A stretch of DNA of 24,096 nt from Frankiales bacterium (GTDB lineage Bacteria > Actinomycetota > Actinomycetes > Mycobacteriales > SCTD01). Of the stretch, positions 1 through 5,864 are shown one piece after another (within the stretch, counting starts at the first letter, position 1; each line of letters begins with the position of its first letter). The DNA lies in NCBI GenBank assembly GCA_025965735.1, contig JAOPWK010000067.1:1-24096 (forward strand), in the 5' to 3' direction. The notes under the pieces are model-generated. The model was given only the letters and a program-made list of their open reading frames with translations. It was not told the DNA's origin and did no database searches. A program made the translations under genes and the position numbers.

Positions 1-326
1 CGCAGGACGACGGTGCCGCCGGTGGCCTCGGCGGAGACGAGCAGCTCCTCGAGCAGCCGCCCGAGCCGCGCGTCCACGGCTTCGGCCGTGCCGCCGCGGG
101 GGGCGTTCTCCTGCGGGACGACGTACGCCATGCCGGCCGCGGTGCGGGTCTTGACCGCGCCGAGCTCGTCGAGGTCCCGGCTGACGGTGGCCTGCGTGAC
201 GGCCACGCCGTCGGCGGCGAGCAGCCGGCCCAGCTCGGTCTGGCTGGCGATGGCGCGGTCCTCGAGCAGCTCGACGATGCGCGCCTGCCGGGCAGCCTTG
301 GTGAGGGGGGCGAGCGACGTCGTCAT
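1..326 (-). CDS. argR: Arginine repressor ArgR (3' end outside window)
   Basis: ArgR is the transcriptional repressor of arginine biosynthesis; it binds ARG-box operators as a hexamer with L-arginine as corepressor. The 108 codons visible begin MTTSLAPLTKAARQARIVEL. The N-terminal winged-helix domain is clear: a TELGRLLAADGVAVTQATVSRDL segment holds the family's recognition helix (QATVSRDL, about residues 41-48), followed by LGAVKT and the linker before the C-terminal oligomerisation domain. That domain starts around residue 83 and runs off the window, so the arginine-binding aspartates cannot be checked. The ATG has no good Shine-Dalgarno upstream, but it overlaps the stop of a 19-codon mini-ORF (ATGA), which suggests coupled translation. 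It closes the argCJBD operon, and the ARG box ahead of argC is its likely target, giving autoregulation. Family identification is secure; only the C-terminus is missing. Confidence 0.95.
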   Translation of the reverse strand, partial: MTTSLAPLTKAARQARIVELLEDRAIASQTELGRLLAADGVAVTQATVSRDLDELGAVKTRTAAGMAYVVPQENAPRGGTAEAVDARLGRLLEELLVSAEATGGTVVL

Positions 327-382
327 GCCGCACCGCTGGGCGTCGCCCGGAGGGCGCGCGCGGGCAGGGTGCGGCTCTCCAT
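323..382 (-). other. 19-codon mini-ORF linking receiver gene to argR
   Basis: A short frame, MESRTLPARALRATPSGAA, fills almost all the gap between the receiver gene and argR. Its ATG overlaps the receiver stop as TGATG (384-380), and its stop overlaps the argR start as ATGA (326-323). It has no recognisable domain. A chance frame would rarely match both junctions, so it may act as a translational coupler carrying ribosomes to argR, which lacks a clear ribosome binding site. It may also be coincidence in GC-rich DNA, or the scar of a lost gene; it does not resemble either end of ArgF. Confidence 0.25.
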
Positions 383-756
383 CAGGCTCCCGGTCCGCCG
401 ACGACCTCGCCGACGCGGGCGAGCAGCTCGCCGACCGCGAACGGCTTGAGGAACACGTTGTCGTCGCCGAGCAGCGTGCGCATGCCGGGGACCGCGTCGA
501 CCTTGCCGGTGACGACGATGACGGGGATGTCGGCCAGCTCGGGGTCGTCGCGCATCTCCTCGAGCACGCGCACGCCACCCAGGTCCGGCATCATCAGGTC
601 GAGCAGGACCAGCGCGGGCGGCGACGACGTGGCCTTCACCAGGCCGGCCAGGCCGTCGGAGGCGGTGACGACGTCGTAGCCCTCCGCCGACAGCAGTGTC
701 TGCAGCAGACCGCGCACGCTGGGGTCGTCCTCGACCACGAGGATCTTCACGCTCAC
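382..756 (-). CDS. Stand-alone response-regulator receiver domain (CheY-like)
   Basis: This 124-residue protein is a single phosphoacceptor receiver domain with no output domain. The signature is complete: acidic pair D10-D11, phosphoacceptor D53 in LVLLDLMMP, T83 in the VIVVTGK strand, and K104 in FLKPF. The fold should therefore be phosphorylatable. The GTG start overlaps the argD stop by four bases (GTGA), so it is translated as part of the arg operon. In streptomycetes argR follows argD directly (general knowledge), so this gene looks like an insertion into an otherwise standard cluster. No kinase is adjacent. The soluble PAS kinase at 9374-10423 is a possible but unproven partner. Partner and output are unknown; it could act by protein-protein contact as CheY or Spo0F do. 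Confidence 0.9.
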   Translation of the reverse strand: MSVKILVVEDDPSVRGLLQTLLSAEGYDVVTASDGLAGLVKATSSPPALVLLDLMMPDLGGVRVLEEMRDDPELADIPVIVVTGKVDAVPGMRTLLGDDNVFLKPFAVGELLARVGEVVGGPGA

Positions 757-1964
757 TTGGCCACTCCCTCGGTCCGCATGGCCGCGACCCTAGCGGCGGA
801 GAGCACGCCCCCGAGCGCCGCCACGAACGCGTCCAGCTGCTCGGCCGTGACGACCAGCGGAGGGGCCAGCCGCAGCACGTCGGGCGCGGCGGCGTTGACG
901 AGGAAGCCGGCCTCGCGTGCGGCCTGCTCGGCGGCGGCCGCGACGGGCTCGGCCAGGACGATGCCGACCCACAGGCCGAGGCCGCGGACCTCGACGACGA
1001 GGTCGTGGTCGAGGTCGGCGAGGGACTGCCGCAGGTGGTCGCCCAGCTTGACCGACGCGTCGAGCAGGCCCTCCGCCTCGACGGTCTCCAGCACCGCCAG
1101 GGCGGCCGCGCAGGAGATCGGGTTGCCGCCGAAGGTCGTGCCGTGGTCGCCCTTCTGGAAGGCGTCCGCAGCCGCGCCGGAGGCCAGCACGGCGCCGAGC
1201 GGGAGCCCGCCGCCGAGGCCCTTGGCCAGGGTGACGACGTCGGCGGTGACGCCGGGGGCGGTGACGCTGCTGGTGAGCCAGGCGCCGACGCGTCCGATGC
1301 CGCCCTGCACCTCGTCGAGGTGCAGCAGCGCACCAGTGGCGTCGCAGGCCTGGCGCGCCGCCTCGAGGAAGCCGGGCTGCGGCACGACGACGCCCGCCTC
1401 CCCCATGACCGGCTCCAGGACCACGGACGCGGTCTGCTCGGTGACCGCCTGTGCCAGCGCGTCGCTGTCGCCGTACGGCACGAAGACGACGGGGCCGGGC
1501 AGCGGCTCGAACGGCGCGCGCTTGGCGGGCTGACCGGTGACGGCCAGAGCGCCGAGGGTGCGGCCGTGGAAGGCGCCTTCGCAGGCGACCCAGCCGCCTC
1601 CGGGGCGCAGCCGGCGGGACAGCTTGAGGCCGGCCTCGTTGGCCTCGGCCCCGGAGTTCGTGAAGAGCACCCGCGTGCCGTCGCGCCCCATGAGCTGGAC
1701 CAGCCGCTCGGCCAGGCGCAGGCCCGGGTCGTGCATCGCGAGGTTGCTGGTGTGGCCGAGGGTGGCGACCTGGCGCGTCACCGCCTCGACGACCGCCGGG
1801 TGCGCGTGCCCGAGCACGTTGACGGCGATGCCGCCGACGAGGTCGACGTACTCGCGACCGTCGTCGTCCCAGACGCGGGCGCCGTCGCCGCGCACGAGCG
1901 CCACGGCAGGACGCCCGTAGTTGGCCATCATGACGGCGTCCCAGCGCCGGCCCATGTCGGTCAT
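753..1964 (-). CDS. argD: Acetylornithine aminotransferase
   Basis: ArgD is a cytosolic PLP-dependent class-III aminotransferase that converts N-acetylglutamate 5-semialdehyde plus glutamate to N-acetylornithine. The 403-residue length is normal. Diagnostic features are NSGAEANE (residues 103-110, phosphate binding), the FHGRTLGALAVTG segment, the DEVQ motif at 217-220 whose aspartate contacts the pyridine nitrogen of PLP, the Schiff-base lysine K248 in TLAKGLGGG, and HGTTFGGNP. The DEVQ motif is followed by GGIGRVGAW rather than the commoner TGIGRTG, a mild variation. The ATG overlaps the argB stop by four bases (ATGA), and its own stop overlaps the receiver gene (GTGA). The related SatA/LysN enzymes share the family, but the arg context decides the call. 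Confidence 0.96.
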   Translation of the reverse strand: MTDMGRRWDAVMMANYGRPAVALVRGDGARVWDDDGREYVDLVGGIAVNVLGHAHPAVVEAVTRQVATLGHTSNLAMHDPGLRLAERLVQLMGRDGTRVLFTNSGAEANEAGLKLSRRLRPGGGWVACEGAFHGRTLGALAVTGQPAKRAPFEPLPGPVVFVPYGDSDALAQAVTEQTASVVLEPVMGEAGVVVPQPGFLEAARQACDATGALLHLDEVQGGIGRVGAWLTSSVTAPGVTADVVTLAKGLGGGLPLGAVLASGAAADAFQKGDHGTTFGGNPISCAAALAVLETVEAEGLLDASVKLGDHLRQSLADLDHDLVVEVRGLGLWVGIVLAEPVAAAAEQAAREAGFLVNAAAPDVLRLAPPLVVTAEQLDAFVAALGGVLSAARVAAMRTEGVAK

Positions 1965-2896
1965 CGCGGGGCCCCCGCGGCGGCGTTGCCGGAGCGAGCG
2001 GCGTCGTGGGGTGCGGAAGGCACGACCATCGTGCCGACGCCCTCGTCGGTGAACAGCTCCAGCAGCAGGCTGTGCGCGACGCGGCCGTCGAGCACGTGCG
2101 CCCGGGGGACGCCGCCCTGGACGGCGGTCAGGCAGGCCTCCATCTTCGGGACCATGCCGCTGGACAGCGTCGGCAGCAGCTCCGCCAGCTCGTCGGCCTT
2201 GATCTCGCTGATGACCTCGTCGCTGGCCGGCCAGTCGGCGAACAGCCCCTCGACGTCGGTGAGCACGACGAGCTTCTCCGCCTGCAGGGCGACGGCGAGA
2301 GCGGCGGCGGCGGTGTCGGCGTTGACGTTGTAGAGCTCGCCATCCAAGCCGCGTGCGACGGTCGCGACGACCGGCACCTTCGCCTCGTCGAGCAGCGCGT
2401 GCAGGATCTGCGGCTGCACGTCGACGACCTCGCCGACGTTGCCGACGTCGACAGGCTTGCCGTCCACGACGGCGTCGCGGCGCTCGGCGGTGAGCAGCTG
2501 CGCGTCCTCGCCGGACAAGCCGACGGCGAACGGCCCGTGCGCGTTGACCAGGCTGACGACGTCGCTGTTGACCTGGCCGACGAGCACCATGCGGACGACC
2601 TGCATCGTCTCCGGCGTCGTGACGCGCAGGCCGCCGCGGAACTCGCTCTGGAGCCCGAGCTTGTCAAGGTGGGCGGTGATCTGGGGACCGCCGCCGTGCA
2701 CCACGACGACGCGCACGCCTGCGTAGCGCAGGAAGACGACGTCCTCCGCGAAGGCCTGCTGCAGCTCCGGGCTGGTCATGGCGTTGCCGCCGTACTTGAC
2801 GACGATCGTCCTGCCGCTGAAGGACTTCAGCCACGGCAGGGCCTCGACGAGGGCGGCCGCCTTGGGCAGCGCGACGTGGTTCCTGGCCGGGCTCAT
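1961..2896 (-). CDS. argB: Acetylglutamate kinase
   Basis: ArgB phosphorylates N-acetylglutamate with ATP, the second step of ornithine synthesis and usually the arginine-feedback-controlled one in organisms with the ArgJ cycle. The 311-residue protein is an amino-acid-kinase fold: IVVKYGGNAM (31-40) binds ATP phosphates, VHGGGPQI (66-73) binds substrate, and NVNADTAAAALA and LSSGMVPKMEA lie in the nucleotide-binding C-terminal half. The N-terminal helix (about residues 8-26, KAAALVEALPWLKSF) is of the type that lets arginine-sensitive enzymes form hexamers, which suggests feedback inhibition. I chose the ATG overlapping the argJ stop (ATGA) because the homologous protein begins there; a longer frame extends to 3169 but is only out-of-frame argJ sequence. 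Confidence 0.96.
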   Translation of the reverse strand: MSPARNHVALPKAAALVEALPWLKSFSGRTIVVKYGGNAMTSPELQQAFAEDVVFLRYAGVRVVVVHGGGPQITAHLDKLGLQSEFRGGLRVTTPETMQVVRMVLVGQVNSDVVSLVNAHGPFAVGLSGEDAQLLTAERRDAVVDGKPVDVGNVGEVVDVQPQILHALLDEAKVPVVATVARGLDGELYNVNADTAAAALAVALQAEKLVVLTDVEGLFADWPASDEVISEIKADELAELLPTLSSGMVPKMEACLTAVQGGVPRAHVLDGRVAHSLLLELFTDEGVGTMVVPSAPHDAARSGNAAAGAPR

Positions 2897-4041
2897 GTGG
2901 AGTACGCGCTGTTCTCGTGGACGTACTCGGCCGTGAGGTCGCTGGTCCAGAGGGTGGCGGTCTGGCTGCCGGCGTTCAGGTCGACGACGATCTGCACGTC
3001 GCGGCCGGACAGGTCGACGAGGTCGCGGTCGTCGCCGGGCGCGCCGGCGCGGCAGACCTGCACACCGTTGATGGACACATCGAGCTGGTCGGGCTCGAAA
3101 GCGGCGGACGTGGTGCCGAGGGCAGCCAGGACGCGGCCCCAGTTCGGGTCGTTGCCGTGCAGCGCGCACTTGAGCAGGTTGCTGCGGCCGATGGCGCGGG
3201 CGGCCTCGAGGGCGTCATCCTGCGTGACCGCCGTACGGACGGTGATCTCGATGTCCTTGCTGGCACCCTCGGCGTCGCCGACCATCTGCCGGGCCAGGCT
3301 GGAGCAGACGTCGCTGACGGCGGCCTGCAGCTCCTCCCGGGTGGGCGTCACGCCGGACGCGCCGCTGGCCAGCAGCAGGACGGTGTCGTTGGTGCTCATG
3401 CAGCCGTCGGTGTCGACGCGGTCGAAGCTGCCGGCGGTGGCGGTGCGCAGCACCTCGTCGAGCAGGGCGGCGTCGACGAGCGCGTCGGTGGCGACGACAG
3501 CGAGCATCGTGGCGAGCGACGGCGCGAGCATCGCGGCGCCCTTGGCCATGCCGCCGACGGACCAGCCGTCGCCCCGCGCTGTGGCGGTCTTGGCGACGGT
3601 GTCGGTGGTGCGGATGGCCTCGGCGGCGTCCGCTCCCCCGGCCTCGCTCAGTGCTGCAGTGGCCTTCTCGATGCCGGGCAGCAGCCGGTCCATCGGCAGG
3701 CGTACGCCGATGAGCCCCGTGGAGCAGACGGCCACGCGTGCCGCACCTGTGCCGAGCGCAGCAGCGACGGCCTCGGCCGTCCGGTGGGTGTCAGCGAAGC
3801 CGTCGGGGCCGGTGCAGGCGTTGGCGCCGCCGGAGTTGAGCACGACGGCGTCGACCTGCCCCGCGGACAGCACCTGCTGCGACCACAGGACAGGCGCCGC
3901 CTTGACGCGGTTGGCGGTGAAGACGCCGGCGGCGGCGTGCTGCGGGCCGTCGTTGACGACGAGGGCGAGGTCCGGCAGGCCGCTGTCCTTGAGACCGGCT
4001 GTGGTGCCGGCGGCGCGAAAGCCCTTGGGCAACCAGGTCAT
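2893..4041 (-). CDS. argJ: Bifunctional ornithine acetyltransferase / N-acetylglutamate synthase
   Basis: ArgJ transfers the acetyl group of N-acetylornithine to glutamate, recycling it, and in bifunctional versions also makes N-acetylglutamate from acetyl-CoA. The 382-residue precursor has the full-length family plan. The self-cleavage site is in APSLATMLAV, where T178 should become the N-terminal nucleophile of the beta chain. Other signatures are STGLIG (107-112, oxyanion-hole region), GMAKGAAM before the cleavage site, and the C-terminal HGNDPNWGR segment. Whether it is mono- or bifunctional cannot be told from sequence alone. The ATG overlaps the argC stop (ATGA) and its own TGA overlaps argB, so argC-J-B-D are tightly coupled. 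Confidence 0.96.
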   Translation of the reverse strand: MTWLPKGFRAAGTTAGLKDSGLPDLALVVNDGPQHAAAGVFTANRVKAAPVLWSQQVLSAGQVDAVVLNSGGANACTGPDGFADTHRTAEAVAAALGTGAARVAVCSTGLIGVRLPMDRLLPGIEKATAALSEAGGADAAEAIRTTDTVAKTATARGDGWSVGGMAKGAAMLAPSLATMLAVVATDALVDAALLDEVLRTATAGSFDRVDTDGCMSTNDTVLLLASGASGVTPTREELQAAVSDVCSSLARQMVGDAEGASKDIEITVRTAVTQDDALEAARAIGRSNLLKCALHGNDPNWGRVLAALGTTSAAFEPDQLDVSINGVQVCRAGAPGDDRDLVDLSGRDVQIVVDLNAGSQTATLWTSDLTAEYVHENSAYST

Positions 4042-5054
4042 GGGGCAACCCCGCTCGCGGTGAGGCCGGCCGTCTCCGGCAGTCCGATGGCGAGGTTGGC
4101 GCACTGCAGCGCCTGACCCGCGGCGCCCTTGCCCAGGTTGTCCAGCGCGGCGACGACGACGGCACGGCCGGCGTCCTCGTCGACGGCGACCTGCAGGTGG
4201 CAGGCGTTGCTGCCGACCGTCGACGCGGTGTGCGGCCAGCGGCCCTCCGGGAGCACGTGCACGAACGGCTCGTCGTCGTACTGCCTCTTCAGCGCCGCCC
4301 GCAGCTCGGCCGTGGAGGCGCTGGTGCGGGCGGTGCAGGTGGCGAGGATGCCCCGCGGCATCGGCGCGAGGGTGGGCGTGTAGCTGAGGGAGACGGGCGC
4401 GCCGGCGAGGCGGGACAGCGACTGCCGCACCTCGGGGGTGTGCCTGTGTGCGGCCACCTTGTAGGCGCTCAGGTCGCCCATGACCTGGCTGGCCAGCAGG
4501 CTCGCGGCCAGCCCGCGCCCGGCGCCGCTGGTGCCGCTGATCGTCGTCGTGACCAGGTCCTGTGCGTCCACGAGCCCGGCGGCGAGCAGCGGCCCGAGGG
4601 CCAGCGTCATGGCGGTGGCGTTGCAGCCGGGGCCGGCGATGCGGGTGGCGCCGGCGAGCTGGTCGCGGAACAGCTCGGGCAGGCCGTACGGCCACTCCCC
4701 CGCGTACTCCGTGTCGTAGAAGCGCGCCCAGTCGTCCGCGCTGGCCAGCCGGTGGTCGGCGCCGAGGTCGACGACGGGCAGCCCGTCAGGCAGTGCGGCG
4801 GCCAGGGCGGACGACTGCCCGTGCGGCAGCGCCAGGAAGACGACGTCCGCCTCGGCCAGCACCTCCGGGGTGGTCTCCGCGAAGACCAGCCCGTCGAGCT
4901 GGGGCAGGTGCGGGTGCAGGTCGGTGACCGGCTTGCCGGCGCTCGAGCCGCCGGCGACGGGACCGAGGCTCAGCGACGGGTGCGCGAGCAGCAGCCGGAG
5001 CAGCTCGCCGCCGGCGTAGCCGCTGGCACCCGCAACCGCGGCCCTCGCTCCCAT
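4038..5054 (-). CDS. argC: N-acetyl-gamma-glutamyl-phosphate reductase
   Basis: ArgC reduces N-acetylglutamyl phosphate to the semialdehyde with NADPH. The 338-residue protein starts with the Rossmann motif GASGYAGGELLRLL (9-22), has LALPHGQS (74-81), the catalytic cysteine C144 and the HRHTPE motif (203-208) carrying the catalytic histidine. It ends in GVAP as many actinobacterial ArgC proteins do. The residues after the cysteine read N-A-T instead of the commoner Y-P-T. It is the first gene of the operon; a -10 hexamer lies seven bases before the ATG, and an ARG-box palindrome lies just upstream, so the mRNA is probably leaderless and ArgR-repressed. Confidence 0.96.
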   Translation of the reverse strand: MGARAAVAGASGYAGGELLRLLLAHPSLSLGPVAGGSSAGKPVTDLHPHLPQLDGLVFAETTPEVLAEADVVFLALPHGQSSALAAALPDGLPVVDLGADHRLASADDWARFYDTEYAGEWPYGLPELFRDQLAGATRIAGPGCNATAMTLALGPLLAAGLVDAQDLVTTTISGTSGAGRGLAASLLASQVMGDLSAYKVAAHRHTPEVRQSLSRLAGAPVSLSYTPTLAPMPRGILATCTARTSASTAELRAALKRQYDDEPFVHVLPEGRWPHTASTVGSNACHLQVAVDEDAGRAVVVAALDNLGKGAAGQALQCANLAIGLPETAGLTASGVAP

Positions 5055-5061
5055 GCGGCCA

Positions 5062-5067
5062 ACTATA
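5062..5067 (-). promoter_or_regulatory. argC -10 element, leaderless-type promoter
   Basis: TATAGT on the minus strand is a strong -10 hexamer, and one of very few AT-rich stretches in this region. Seven bases separate it from the argC ATG at 5054, so transcription should start at or within a base or two of the initiation codon, giving a leaderless mRNA. No Shine-Dalgarno could fit between them. The -35 region, overlapping the ARG box, is poor. The element is seen directly; the start point is inferred. Confidence 0.7.
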
Positions 5068-5075
5068 CACCAGGA

Positions 5076-5089
5076 TGCATGACCATGCA
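5076..5089 (-). promoter_or_regulatory. ARG box (ArgR operator) for argC operon
   Basis: TGCATGGTCATGCA is an interrupted palindrome with the geometry of an ARG box: two 5-base arms (TGCAT/ATGCA) around a 4-base centre, as in the E. coli TGAAT-N4-ATTCA consensus, with arms resembling actinobacterial boxes. It sits just upstream of the -10 hexamer, where bound ArgR would block RNA polymerase. A second box three bases nearer the gene would be expected in a typical pair; only a half-arm (TGTAT, overlapping the -10) is visible. argR lies at the end of the same operon. Confidence 0.75.
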
Positions 5090-5096
5090 GCTGCGG

Positions 5097-5864
5097 CTAC
5101 CAGCCGGCGAGTCGGAGCGTGCCCTTGTCCGGGTCACCGGCGGCGGCCAGCGCCGCCTCCAGGTCGGTCGTGATGTGCAGGAAGCGGCCGGTCAGGGCGT
5201 CCAGCTCGCCGGCAGCGATCTGCTGCACCAGGCCGGCGACTGCCTGCGGCGGCGCCCAGCCACCGGCGGGCGGTTCGAGGAAGGCGGGGTTGGCGTCGGT
5301 GAAGCCGGCCGGGAAGGCGAGCGTCATGTCCGTGCGGGCCCGGCCGGGGCTGACCGAGAAGGCGGTGACGCCGGTGCCGGCGAGCTCCACCGCGACGGAC
5401 TCGACCAGCCGGTGGACCGCCGCCTTGCTGACGCCGTAGCCGGAGCCGTGCGCCGCGGAGACGTTGCCGAAGCCGCTGCCCAGGGCGATCACCCGGCCGC
5501 TCCCCCGCGCGACCATGCCCGGCAGCGCTGCCCAGAGCGCGAGCTGCACCCCGCGCAGGTTGACCTCGACGTCGCGCCACCAGTCGTCCGGGTCGCTCTC
5601 CCACAGCGGCCCACCGGTGCCGAAGCGCCCGGCGTTCGCGACGAGCAGGTCCAGGGCCCCGGCCTGCGCGACGGCATCGGTGACGGCGTCGCGATCGGTC
5701 GCGTCACCGGCCAGCGCGAGGTGCGCGTCGCCGGCCGCGACTGCCTCGTCCAGCACGCCGGCGTCCCGACCGGTGATGACGACCCGCCAGCCGTCGCGGC
5801 TCAGGGCGGCCGCGATGGCGCGGCCCAGCCCGCGGCCGCCGCCGGTGACGAGCGCCGTCCTCAT
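5097..5864 (-). CDS. Short-chain dehydrogenase/reductase (SDR) family oxidoreductase
   Basis: A 255-residue classical SDR with an NAD(P)-binding Rossmann fold. Cofactor motif TGGGRGLG is at 7-14, the NAG motif at 77-79, and the catalytic triad is S130, Y143 and K147 with the usual 13-residue S-Y and YxxxK spacing. The SPGRARTDM segment follows the family PG motif. There is no signal peptide, so it is cytosolic. The substrate cannot be inferred. Its ATG overlaps the pheT stop (ATGA), so it is the last gene of a pheS-pheT-SDR unit, an odd partner for tRNA charging. Only 42 bases, holding the argC promoter, separate it from argC, and no terminator is visible between them. Confidence 0.92.
   Translation of the reverse strand: MRTALVTGGGRGLGRAIAAALSRDGWRVVITGRDAGVLDEAVAAGDAHLALAGDATDRDAVTDAVAQAGALDLLVANAGRFGTGGPLWESDPDDWWRDVEVNLRGVQLALWAALPGMVARGSGRVIALGSGFGNVSAAHGSGYGVSKAAVHRLVESVAVELAGTGVTAFSVSPGRARTDMTLAFPAGFTDANPAFLEPPAGGWAPPQAVAGLVQQIAAGELDALTGRFLHITTDLEAALAAAGDPDKGTLRLAGW

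Noticed and set aside
2897..3169. Longer argB start
   Set aside because: The extension lies out of frame within argJ; the overlap-coupled ATG at 2896 gives the normal protein length.
5053..5070. A second complete ARG box next to the argC -10
   Set aside because: Only one arm (TGTAT) matches; the other half is GC-rich coding start.
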